A stretch of DNA of 64,000 bases from the NCBI GenBank assembly GCA_035048485.1, contig CM068585.1:13125501-13189500 (forward strand), in the 5' to 3' direction. Positions within the stretch are counted from its first letter, which is position 1. Each line of letters opens with the position of its first letter. The notes below the pieces were generated by a model. The model saw only the letters and a program-made list of their open reading frames with translations, had not been told where the DNA came from and made no database searches. The DNA is from Pteria penguin. Lineage: Eukaryota; Mollusca; Bivalvia; Pterioida; Pteriidae. Made by a program: the position numbers and the translations under genes. This document shows positions 21,166-32,329 of this stretch, one piece after another.

Positions 21166-22080
21166 ACTTATCATGGTAGGTACTTGACATCTGTAACAAT
21201 CGATAGTGTAGGACTCATAAGCGTATCATTAACGTACACAAATCGTAAAACAATCAGTTATAAAACAAATGCATTTACAAATCACTTTAAGTGAGGAAAA
21301 AGAAAACAACCAACTAATAATAATAATAAGGACGATGTATTACCGCATAATCTCTTTATATTATCAATGTCTTGAGGTCTATTTACTTGTTCTCACCTGA
21401 TTATTGCATTTTGAAAGCGGTTGTCAACAGGCTGAGGTCAAATATGATCTAGTGCCAACGGATTACTTGTAATACCACTCACACTGGTAAACAAAATACT
21501 GGATTCGAATCCATCCTTTAATGAACTGCTTTTAAAATATACTAATCGGCTTCTAAAACACCTTTAGATTATTAAAATAATGAACCCTCCTCCCTCAAAA
21601 GAGACCGTCTTCTTCTCATCAAGTATCTACAACAGTCGGAGACATAAGATTGATGGCGGTTTCGTTCGGCGTGTTTCTCTGATATCTAAACTCTGTGTAT
21701 TTAAGGATAATTATGAAGATTTGGTACAAACTTCTTATCAGTTAGTATAAGGGGCATAATCATAACTTACCACACAAAGTTATATGATATATAGTCAATA
21801 TATGTTGATATTATACATGTTTTCTTTCCTAAAAATGAAGAAAAATCCAGGAAATGGCTGGGCCAGTACAGGTTTTGCTTAATTGCCCTCTATTGCGATA
21901 TATATATGCTAAATTCTAAATACTGACTTAAAGTCACGACTACTGATAATGATTACAGAAAGTTTCATCCAAATCCGATCAGCATTTTGTTAGATATTCA
22001 ATTTTTTATTGTCCCACACAAGCACAATCTACGAAGCCCACACAACTGTTTTAACTTCTCCTGCAACGTTCAATTGTTTT
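21166..22080. other. Intergenic region upstream of the coiled-coil membrane gene
   Basis: No gene recognised. It contains AT-rich sequence only; a short frame near 21653 (ATGGCGG...) is too short to support. Confidence 0.4.
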
Positions 22081-22086
22081 CTTCGA

Positions 22087-22130
22087 CCAATCAACGTCAT
22101 GTTACACATGACAACGTCAGACGTATATAA
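22087..22130 (+). promoter_or_regulatory. CCAAT and TATA boxes of the coiled-coil membrane gene
   Basis: CCAAT at 22087-22091 and TATATAA at 22124-22130 precede the ATG at 22187. With a start site ~30 nt after TATA, the 5' UTR would be ~30 nt. Two 'caacgtca' motifs lie between the boxes. Confidence 0.6.
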
Positions 22131-22186
22131 GGAAAACGCGCGACGTTGCGGCATTCATTCTGCCTAACAACGAGGTGGAGGCCAGG

Positions 22187-23382
22187 ATGCTTTTAGCCAA
22201 ACTTTTATTCTTTCTTATCGTTCTGATGATAAATAATGAATACAAGAAATCGTAAGTACACATTTTTCATGTGATACATGCAAAAAGTTATTTTAATATG
22301 TGACGTTTTCTCGGTTTTGAAATCTAAGCGGTCATTCACTTATGTAACGAAAGAGAGGTAACTCGTACTCAACATCTATATTTTCAGTACGGAGTATAGA
22401 CGGCCTCGGATCACATATGAATCGGTAAGTTGATTAGATTAACAGTATTACAGTAGGACAATTAGTTAAATTATGATAATAAAAATAAACCTGTGTAAAA
22501 TAAATCTGTCTAAACGTACTTCACGTGAAAAGCATTAATTTTATCCTTTTACGTCTTTCATCATAACGTTGACAACATGAATTCCATACTCCAAAACGCT
22601 AATTCTGATACTTGCTGTTAAGGACCATGATATCCTCTGAATATTGTTGCTACGATTATTCATTTGACTTGTAGTGTATTGATATAATATTTATCCACAG
22701 AATGTGGCCTTGGTCCGCGGTAGATCGTCTGGTTTCTTGACGTGGATACCACATATTAACAAGGAGCCTCAGCTATCACACGTCTATCCAGTGGCTAATG
22801 TGTATAGTACATACACTCAAACTAACAAATGTTCAATCACCGATTCTGAATTCGGCAACAACAGACACAACTACTGGAAAACCAGACATATAATCAAGAT
22901 TGAAGAATGTCATGTGGACCAGTACGCTATATACGTAATCCTGGTGTGTGCCGCCATCAGTGTTGTCGGAATTACATTGGAAACACTGCGACGTATTGCC
23001 GCAAACAACTTTATCTGTGTGGGTATGTATAAATAAATAATTTATGTAGGGAAAAGTAATTAAACACAACATTTAATAAAATTCACAAACTGATTTCTGT
23101 TCCAATCTTAATGTAATGTAATCTCCTGAAAAAGTTCTATATTTAATTTTAGTTTCATATTTTTAAAATTTTAGTTCTATATTTAATTTTAAACAGAGAT
23201 GAACATGTTAAAAAAATGTCTGCAAGATCAGTTAGCTGCTTCTGAAGATAACAAGAAATCCATGTCCACGATTACCCAGGGTAAGTGGTTTTACAATCAA
23301 AATATATATTTATCAATTACTTCGCGTCAAGTTCATGCATCATATTCATTACTTTTGCAGTCATTTCTCATTATTTAATCAC

Positions 23383-23448
<66 letters not shown>

Positions 23449-26400
23449 TATTTTTATTATAATTTATTTATTTATTTACATGTATTATTTACCTTATTTA
23501 TTTATATATTATTTATTTAATTATTTATTTTTATTTTGTTTTTCCCTCTTTCTCTAATTATGGCACACTACATTTTACAGGGATTCAGAAGGAGATCTGG
23601 AAGTTGAAAGCAGGTATAAATACATATCGTTCCGTAAAAATATCATTATGTAATTATATAAATACATATCATTCCGTAGAAATATTATGTAACTATATAA
23701 ATGTCATACTTTTCTGTTTTTCACAATCGTTCCTTTATCAAAAATACATCATGAATGGAAAACAAATCTATCTTATCATTATGAAATACTAATATATCTA
23801 TTTTTCAATTCAGAAAACAAGCAAGTATCAAAGAAGTTAGTCCCAGATCTACTTAAAGGAGAAAAGCATGGTAATCTATTTTATGCATAAATCGATTATT
23901 AGTGGATGATGAATATAAAAGATCTAGTGTAAAAGATAATAGCGTACAATAAGAAATAAAAAAACCAATCGAGATACCATCGCCATCTTTTACAAAAAGT
24001 ACGGAAATGAGCGAGATGTTACAATTGATTAACGTGAAGTTAACGGAATTAAAATTGACTTATAATTGTGTAAATTATAATGTTTAATGTATAAGCAGAG
24101 TAAACTATTTGTTTTCCTTGTTTTAAGAAGATTTCATAGAATGTTCTCATTATCTCTATCTGTTTTCTACAGAAATGAGTATACTGAATAACTCTTTTCA
24201 AGAACTTCAAGCAGCAGCACGAGAAATTAAGAAAACACTGACAGCAAGTATCAAGAGTAAGTGCTTAAAATCACTTAGTATATTCGTAAATCTCGATCGT
24301 GTAATGTCACTAATGATGTATACAGTCAGTGGTTATTTCGTGGAATGTATACAGGTAGTGGTTATTTCATGGAATGTATACAGATAATAGTTATTTCGTG
24401 GAATGTATACAGGCAGTGGTTATTTCGTGAAATGTATACAGGTAGTGGTTATTTCATGGAATGTATACAGGAAGTGGTTATTTCTTGGAATGTATACAGG
24501 CAGTGGTTATATCTTGGAATGTATACAGGCAGTGGTAATTTCTTGGAATGTATACAGGCAGTGGTTATTTCATGAATTGTATACAGCTAGTAGCTATTTA
24601 GTGGAATGTATACAGACTGTGGTTATTTAGTGGAATGTATACAGACAGTGGTTATTTCGTGGAATGTATACAGGCAGTGGTTATTTCATAAATTGTATAC
24701 AGGCAGTGGTTATTTCATGAATTGTATACAGGCAGTGGATATTTCGTGGAATGTATACAGGCAGTGGTTATTTCGTGGAATATATACAGATAGTAATTAT
24801 TTCGTGGAATGTATACAGATAATAGTTATTTCGTGGAATGTATACTGATAAAAGTCATCCCGTGGGATGTATACAGATAATATTTATTTCGTGAAATGTA
24901 TAGATCTACAGATAATAATTATTTCGTGGAATGTATACAGATAATAGTTATTTCGTGGAATGTATACAGATAATAATTATTTCGTGGAATGTATACAGAT
25001 AATAGTTATTTCGTGGAATGTATACAGATAATAGTTATTTCGTGGAATGTATACAGATAATAGTTATTTCGTGGAATGTACACAGATAATAGTTATTTCG
25101 TGGAATGTATACAGATAATAGTTATTTTGTGGAATGTATACAGATAATAGTTATTTCGTGGGATGTACACAGATAATAGTTATTTCGTGGAATGTATACA
25201 GATAATAGTTATTTCGTGGAATGTATACAGATAATAGTTATTTTGTGGAATGTATACAGATAATAATTATTTCGTGGAATGTATACAGATAATAGTTATT
25301 TCGTGGGATGTATACAGATAATAGTTAATTTGTGGAATGTATACAGATAATAATTATTTCGTGGAATGTATACAGATAATAGTTATTGCGTGGAATGTAT
25401 ACAGATAACAGTTATTTCGTGGAATGTATACAGATAATAGTTATTTCGTGGGATGTAGGCATATGTAGTAGTTTCTTGGAAGGGATGTTATAAAACTCGA
25501 TATTGGTTAAAACTAAATGGAACTATTTGCTTTACAGAACTTAACAAGAAAGTCGAAAAGCTGGAAACAGGTAAAATATCCGTCGCTGTAAAAATAGTAA
25601 TACTAATGTAAACTTACCACAAGATGTTCTGTACTAGCCTACATGTTAAACAATTTAAAAATAAATTTAAATCCAAAAAGAATCTACTGTTCGAATTATT
25701 CCTAATATAAGCATTATAACATTTTATGTCGTTCAAATGATTTTGAAATTTAATTTCAGAAAACGAACAAGTATCGAAGACTATTACAAGGCTTGCAGCG
25801 GAAGCACAATACAGTAAGTACTTTTTCCTATAAATCTTTTATTTAAGACTATGGATATTTCTACGAGTAAAAAATTGAAATATATAAAAGTTTTTTCTCT
25901 AAAAACAGACTGAAACCATGTGTAATTTCAATGTTTTAAAACCTACATTAATACATATCCTAAATTAGTTAATTTATAGTGCGTTGCTTTATATACAGAA
26001 ATGGGCTTGTTGGGAAAATATGTTAATGGAATAAAGGATACTGCAGCTGATGTGAAGAGGTCAATGACTGTAAACATTGAAGGTAAGCAGGCATGGTGAA
26101 ATGAAAATAACAAATCAATAAGTAATGCATGTACGCGTTTAATGCACATCTTGTTACACACATGTATATATATGCCCTCACTCGAGATTTAATTTTTGAA
26201 ACTGGGAACTGAAAATATTGAGAGAAGGATGTTTACAATTGACATTAACATGTAATAAAGCAATAATTTACTTTACAGGACTTCAAAAGGAAGTCGAGAA
26301 ACTAAGAGAAGGTAAATACAAATATCTTTGCATAAACTTGCAATCTCAGTATATTATGAAAAACATAACGTTATAAAGCTGTTTAAATTTATTATTTTCA

Positions 26401-27785
26401 TTATCATAATATTAATATTTATATACACTTTATTTCAGAAAAGAATCACTTAACAAAGCGGATTGTGTCAAATGAGGAAACAAATTACTGTAAGTGTATC
26501 CAGATTTAAACAACAGTAATTTCATAGTACCTCATATGTACACATATATAGACGTAAAGATATGTATTGGGAGGTTATGAAAATATTGGAGAAGTAAGAA
26601 CTTAATAAAATCATATCATGAACCTTAAGTTTTAAGAGGTAATTAATTTTACACATGATATTTTTATACGAAAAGTATTCCTTCAATGCAAGAGTTATAA
26701 TTTCTGCCAGAGGTTGGTTGCACCTTAAAGTAAACTAAATTTATTGTTTTCAGATCATAGAGAGTACATGTCACACTGCGGTAATGACACTGCTATTACA
26801 AAGCGCATTACAGCACTAGAGGGATACTTTAAGCGCGATCGTCGCAGAATGCGTAAGTAATGTTCTTATCTGTGTAATAATGAACATTTTACTTGTTATT
26901 TAATGATGCCACTTCATCTAACTATTACTACATTGCCAGTGTTCAAGTACTTTGTAGTCCTAGTGTTTTTTGTTAGGAAAAAGGGACATCATTACCTTAG
27001 CCACTAATAACAATAACAACACCAGATACTCAAAATCATTTCTTTTCTCTACATAACTCTCTCTATATATTTTTGCTATGTGATCTTTCGTATTCTTTAT
27101 CTTTCCAAATGAAAATTTCAGATGAGATGATAAGGATAAATGAAGAGAACATTGAATACCTCCGCAGAAAGATCACATGTGGTATGTTGACTAAACACAG
27201 TAATCAAGAGCTTTGGTTTTAAAATCACTACAGGATTCAGAGAAAGGTCCTTGATTCGAATTCTACTCCATCTCTTGTCTATTTTTTGTAAAGAAATTTA
27301 GCGTCACATGTACCAGATAAATAAGTAGTGATACCTTTCTCCTCTGTAGCAGTATAATTCGCCATTTTTTTACTTCTTTACTTTAGTTCACAATTTTCCT
27401 TCCTGTAGTCTTTATAAAGTTTCAAAATTTCTGCCTATGTTTATGAAATAGCCCATTCTTAGCTTTATCTTGTTAAACTTTCTTATATTAATAAAGACAA
27501 ACATGTATTGTTATTTTGCTTTCTTTTCAGATTCCACAGATATGTCAACACAAACACGTGGATACAGAACACCACGAGGTAAAGTTATGTTACTATGGTA
27601 ATGTTAAGTAAGATTCTATTTGTCTAAAATGTGAGTTTGATGATGAATAATGATTTCAATGAATTACGAAACATAAATGCAAAAAATGACAACTATTTAT
27701 AGTTACAAATTTTACTGTTTTAGGAATCCTAAGAAAAACTGAACGTGAAACTCCAGTTGCAAGAAAAGTGCAATTTTGGGAATAA
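22187..27785 (+). CDS. Novel 16-exon membrane protein with repeated coiled-coil cassette (401 aa)
   Basis: Exons: 22187-22251, 22388-22424, 22701-23022, 23197-23280, 23581-23613, 23814-23870, 24173-24256, 25538-25570, 25760-25813, 25999-26082, 26279-26311, 26439-26489, 26754-26852, 27122-27181, 27531-27578, 27724-27785. All introns are GT-AG, and the summed length of 1206 nt gives 401 codons plus TAA. From exon 3 on, every junction is phase 1. The product has a signal peptide (MLLAKLLFFLIVLMI), a ~90-residue ectodomain with cysteines at 78 and 104, one transmembrane helix (about 109-129), and a coiled-coil tail. The tail holds three copies of a 28+11+17-19-residue, three-exon cassette (142-312), then a helical segment and a basic C-terminus ending GILRKTERETPVARKVQFWE. 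No known family was recognised. Splicing is read from sequence only. Confidence 0.82.
23197..23870 (+). repeat. Exon cassette 1 (exons 4-6)
   Basis: Exons of 84, 33 and 57 nt, all phase 1-1, encoding 28, 11 (GIQKEIWKLKA) and 19 (ENKQVSKKLVPDLLKGEKH) residues. They align with cassettes 2 and 3. Confidence 0.8.
23384..23470. repeat. (ATT)n microsatellite in intron 4
   Basis: About 20 consecutive ATT triplets, then degenerate ATTT repeats to ~23530. The poly-Ile and poly-Tyr frames it creates are not genes. Confidence 0.95.
24173..25813 (+). repeat. Exon cassette 2 (exons 7-9), split by a minisatellite
   Basis: Exons of 84, 33 and 54 nt in phase 1, encoding 28, 11 (KLNKKVEKLET) and 18 (ENEQVSKTITRLAAEAQY) residues. 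Its first intron is expanded by the 29-bp array. Confidence 0.8.
24310..25460. repeat. 29-bp minisatellite in intron 7, about 40 units
   Basis: Unit GTGGAATGTATACAGATAAT plus AGTTATTTC. Units up to ~24780 mostly carry 'caggcagtgg', later ones 'cagataatag', giving two blocks of variants. One unit near 24900 has a short insertion ('atctacag'). Confidence 0.95.
25999..26489 (+). repeat. Exon cassette 3 (exons 10-12)
   Basis: Exons of 84, 33 and 51 nt in phase 1, encoding 28, 11 (GLQKEVEKLRE) and 17 (EKNHLTKRIVSNEETNY) residues; the identical exon sizes at the first two positions support cassette duplication. Confidence 0.8.
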
Positions 27786-27808
27786 GCAATATATGTGTAT
27801 ATATATTC

Positions 27809-27814
27809 AATAAA
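27809..27814 (+). terminator. Polyadenylation signal AATAAA of the coiled-coil membrane gene
   Basis: AATAAA lies 24 nt after the TAA stop at 27783-27785, implying a very short 3' UTR. Confidence 0.6.
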
Positions 27815-28319
27815 TTTGCATGACTTATTTTCAATTGTCCATTATTCTTACATTTATACATTTTTTTTATCAAATTTGTGTGAATTATAGTGATCTCTTC
27901 ATATCCTTCTGCAAAAATCAAAATTATCATTGTTGAAATGATGAACATAACCAACCTATTTCAAGATTAGTGTCAGAGTGATCAGCATGTATACTAGTGG
28001 GAAAGTCCTGAGTTTCAATTTAGTCACACAAAAATTTGGGTGACACCAAACAGTTCAACAAGTCCTTTCCTTGGATAAATTTGATATCATACTTCATATG
28101 GATGCTGTGTGCATATATGAAGTCTTTGTGCTCTTCTAGAAGCAGTTTTCAAAGATGTTCCCTATATACGCTATCATAAATACTGGGATGAGGCCAAATA
28201 TTGCCAAGATCAAGGTCCTCACTTGAATAAACATGATACATGTCATACTGAAGTTATATACTAACAAGAAACCGTCAAAGACAGTATGAGTGGATTGCAA
28301 AGTATAACATTATAGCCTT

Positions 28320-29060
28320 AATTTTGTGTCGGTTGGGAAGAACGCATCAATTGACCAAGTTTGAATTTGGTATCATTAATGATATGCAAGAATTCAAACT
28401 AAATGCAAATCAGACTTGTGTTCTCTGAAGTGTCAAGGTCACCAAATTTTGTGTTTGTCGGGAAGAACTCACCATTGTCTACAAACTGACCAAGTTTGAA
28501 GTTGGTATTGTTAGCGGTATGCAAGAGATCAAGCTAAATGCAAAATAAGACTGTGTTCATTTAAGCATAAACTCAAGATCTAGGTCATCAAATTTTGTGT
28601 CCATTTGAGATGAACTCATCAATATCTATAAACTCACCAAGTTTGAAGTTGGTATCATAAATGGTATGCAAAAAATCAAGTTAAACACAAACTCAGATTG
28701 TGTTCACTGAAACATAAAATCAAGGTCAGGGTCACCAAATTGGTGTCGGTCAGGAAGAACTCATCAAAGTCTACAAAGCTGACAAAGTTAGTTTGAAGTC
28801 AGTACAGTGGGTTTTTTGATTATTTTTTCAAAGGTTCCTGTGCCTTCTCATCTCAGAATTTTTTGGCCAATTTGCATAATGCTAAAAGATTAATGTTTGG
28901 GGAAAATTTAGACAGATTTTGGGAAAAATCAATGAAATTTTCATTGGGAAGGGTCCTTATAACGGACCTGATTTGAAGAAAAAAACCCACTGTAGTACTA
29001 TTAACAGTATGCTAGAGATCAAGCTAAACACAACTGGTTAACACTGGACGGACAGACATA
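28320..29060. repeat. Degenerate ~140-bp tandem repeat, about 4.5 units
   Basis: Units share 'ttttgtgt...gaagaactcatca...ctgaccaagtttgaagttggtat...gcaagagatcaagctaaa' and begin near 28320, 28450, 28590 and 28735. The last unit is interrupted by the MITE at 28805. Confidence 0.75.
28805..28992. mobile_element. TA-flanked MITE (CAGTGGGTTTTTT ends)
   Basis: 188 bp with inverted ends CAGTGGGTTTTTT / AAAAAACCCACTG and TA on each side. Removing it with one TA restores a continuous tandem-repeat unit. This fits a Tc1/mariner-type non-autonomous element. Confidence 0.8.
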
Positions 29061-29158
29061 CAGACTTCATCAATTCATAGACCGGACTTGCTGAGCAATC
29101 CGGTCAAATATGAGATTATTGAGGCCTGTGGTTTGTCAAAAGGAAGTTTTCACAGATC

Positions 29159-29164
<6 letters not shown>

Positions 29165-29203
<39 letters not shown>
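29165..29203. repeat. (AT)n microsatellite
   Basis: About 38 bp of pure TA repeats. Confidence 0.95.
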
Positions 29204-29204
<1 letters not shown>

Positions 29205-30085
29205 CTAGCCTTTGTAAAACTGTAGAGTCTGTAAGGTGGTGCCAATAATGCCGCACAGCCTTCCACAATCTAGATACATTTACTACATGTCCTAAAGATT
29301 CAGTAATGAAATGATAAAATCATTGAAAGAATTGGTTCTTAAGAGAAATTTTAAAACATATTCCTATTTAATCCTATGGAAACATACCCATTATGGGTGC
29401 CTATCAGCCTCTATTCAAGGGCAACAACCACTGTTTAAGGTTCCATATCAATATGATTTAATGTTCACAAGGAGTAGTGATAACAAGATTCTAAAGATGG
29501 TTGCCATGGTATTCATTGTTGACGTTGGATGAACATGATTTCAAATCAGGACAGGTTTATATTATAGTAGCAATAAAAAGAAATCCAAAGTGGGTACCAT
29601 GTTGACCATATAGAATATGGTAGGGGTCTTGCATATATCTCATTAAGGACTGACTACAGGTCAACCCTGTCTTCTAGGCAAGGCCTGGTAAGAGCACAAC
29701 TTACCTCCAAGAAGTTGTAACATGTAGCTTAACATTCAAAGAAATAAAACTTAATGCATACTCCACTTACAATCATACTTTATGAGCAGAAACCAGTAAA
29801 TTTGATGATAAAAGCTCGAAATTATTTCATCTCAAAGGATAAAACTTTCTCCCAAACATTCTTAGCAAAACTTCTCATGTATTTATATAGAGCAATACAG
29901 ACAGAGATCATGCCCACTTCAATAATGGTCCTTCTCCAAGTGGCCATTACATCTGATAACAACACAAAAGAAACAGATGAGACAATCCAATTTTTACATA
30001 AAATATGTTTTACCGGTACATATCAAGCAATGCACAAATTTAGGGTATCAGTGTACAGTTTATGTGAAACATACTGTAACATATC
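29204..30085. other. Intergenic stretch
   Basis: Only random-looking short frames (for example 29311-29532 and 29754-30113) were found; no motif, splice context or RNA gene was recognised. Confidence 0.4.
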
Positions 30086-31160
30086 ACATTATACCATGTC
30101 CCTTGTATGGTAATACATATCATATAGTGTCACTCATGGTGATACACAACCTTAATCAGAAGATTCTGACCAGTCAGGTCTAATCATGATAATTCAGGAC
30201 CATCTACATATTGTAACACATCACATCATATCATGTCCCCTGTATAGTAATACATATCATATAGTGTCACTCATGGTGATACACAACCTTAATCAGAAGA
30301 TTCTGACCAGACAGGTCTAATCATGATAATTCAGGACCATCTACATATTGTAACATATCCCATCATATCATGTCCCCTGTATAGTAATACATATCATATA
30401 GTGTCACTCATGGTGATACACAACCTTAATCAGAAGATTCTGACCAGACAGGTCTAATCATGATAATTCAGGACCATCTACATATTGTAACATATCCCAT
30501 CATATCATGTCCCCTGTATAGTAATACATATCATATAGTGTCACTCATGGTGATACACAACCTTAATCAGAAGATTCTGACCAGACAGGTCTAATCATGA
30601 TAATTCAGGACCATCTACATATTGTAACACATCATATCATGTCCCCTGTATGGTAATACATATCATATAGTGTCAGTCATGGTGATACACAACCTTAATC
30701 AGAAGATTCTGACCAGACAGGTCTAATCATGATAATTCAGGACCACCTACATATTGTAACATATCACATCATATCATGTCCCCTGTATGGTAATACATAT
30801 CATATAGTGTCACTCATGGTGATACACAACCTTAATCAGAAGATTCTGACCAGACAGGTCTAATCATGATAATTCAGGACCACCTACATATTGTAACATA
30901 CCACATCATATCGTGTCCCCTGTATAGTAATACATATCATATGTGTCACTCATGGTGATACACAACCTTAATCAGAAGATTCTGACCAGACAGGTTTAAT
31001 CATGATAATTCAGGACCACCTACATATTGTAACATATCACATCATATCATGTCCCCTGTATGGTAATACATATCATACAGTGTCACTCATGGTGATACAT
31101 GTACACAACCTTGATCAGAAGATTCTGACCAGACAGGTCTAATCATGATAATTCGAACCA
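30086..31160. repeat. ~135-bp minisatellite, about 8 units
   Basis: Each unit contains 'gtcccctgtat(a/g)gtaataca', 'tgtcactcatggtgatacac', 'aatcagaagattctgacca' and 'aattcaggacca'. Spacing of the GTCCCCTGTAT blocks is close to 135 bp and units are well over 90% alike, so homogenisation looks recent. No inverted ends were seen. Confidence 0.92.
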
Positions 31161-31330
31161 TCTACATATTAAGATGAATTTTTTCACTGCTATATTGAGA
31201 TAAACTTTTAACTGATGCAGAATCAGATGACATGTGAAGATAACCCTTTTAATGTTCTTTACTCAGACACAGAATGAGGATCAGGGGGTGGGTTGGGTAA
31301 GCAGGTAGGAGTCTTTGTATTTTAATTTTT

Positions 31331-31490
31331 ATGCCCCTGATCGATAGATCAGTGGCATATTGTTTTTTCCTGTCTGTCTGTTTGTTTGTTTGTCTGTTGT
31401 CAACTGTAACCTTGGCCAAAACTTTTGAACCATGAGGGATAGAGACTTCATATTTCACATGCGTACTCAACTAGCGAAGTCCTTTTAGAT
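31331..31490 (-). repeat. Inverted copy of the 20-kb interspersed repeat
   Basis: It begins ATGCCCCTGATCGATAGATC and continues 'ctgtctgtttgtttgtttgtctgttgtcaac...ccatgagggatagagacttcatatttcacatgcg', the reverse complement of 20600-20735. Confidence 0.75.
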
Positions 31491-31499
31491 GACATTTAA

Positions 31500-31680
31500 T
31501 TCTGTCTCACCTTCTACATCTTATATTTCTTCTGCTACTTGACATTCAACAAGAATGAAGGTCTCTCTCACCTTCTACATTCTGTATTTCTTCTACTACT
31601 TGACAATCAACAAGAATGAAGGTCTGTCTCACCTTCTACATCTTGTATTTCTTCTACTAACCATAATGTAAGTCCTACAG
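31500..31680. repeat. Short ~62-bp tandem repeat, about 2.5 units
   Basis: 'caccttctacat(c/t)(c)t(t/g)tatttcttctacta' and 'caacaagaatgaaggtct' recur three and two times. Confidence 0.7.
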
Positions 31681-31968
31681 TAATAGTGAAAGGGTCTCAC
31701 TCTACAGGAAACACAATTTATTTTGCCTAATCGCACTAGTGTCTACATGTAACATTTATAATACATGCAAAATATACATGTAAGTGATGTATACAACTAT
31801 ATTACACTTATGTTATCTACATGATATAATATTGCTCGTAATATGTTCTAACTGTTCATAAGTAGATTAATGATAAAGATTTATTGTGTACATCTGTTAG
31901 TATGAATAGTCATAATTCAAGCATTTGATACTTGTTTTGTTATCAGAAGGAAGCAAACGCCTCTTTCA

Positions 31969-32329
31969 ACTAGATTTTCTGGCGATATTGACAGTCCTTC
32001 TGGATCAAAAATGTCTCGAAACTCTAAATATAATTTGAAGAAACTAAATAAGAAGGACACTACCAATCTTCCCAAGATCTATTCATTCTTTAGAAGGAGC
32101 TCATCCAGCAAGTCTGACAAGAAATTCAGACACTGACAATACCAGTAATGATAAAAATCTAAGTTATACATTTTGATGAAAAAAGAGAGACAGACTACCT
32201 CAAAGATACTTGGATTCATTGATGAGAATATGCCATGTCAACTAGGAGCTGACAGATAGTGACTTAAACAAGCTTGTGGACATGTTTAAAGAACAGAAAA
32301 AGATCAAGCTGTCATTGTAGTTTGCTAGA
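31969..32329 (+). pseudogene. Decayed coding fragment, unidentified
   Basis: After an acceptor-like 'ttgttatcag', a frame reads Ser/Lys-rich protein (TPLSTRFSGDIDSPSGSK, then KIYSFFRRSSSSKSDKK) and stops. A neighbouring frame reads SDTDNTSNDKNLSYTF, another DEKRETDYLKDTW, and a last one ELTDSDLNKLVDMFKEQKKI before a TAG. The amino-acid texture looks coding in successive frames, which suggests a gene or retrocopy broken by several small indels. Family not recognised; a real multi-exon gene with short introns is the alternative. Confidence 0.35.

Noticed and set aside
23285..23557. Poly-Ile/poly-Tyr frames
   Set aside because: Translation of the (ATT)n microsatellite.
24310..24848. Overlapping frames with a repeating MYTGSGYF-like peptide
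   Set aside because: Produced by the 29-bp intronic minisatellite in all three frames; the flanking exons splice cleanly around it.
24310..25460. CRISPR-like regular short repeats (29 bp)
   Set aside because: Units are contiguous with no unique spacers, and the sequence is a eukaryotic intron.
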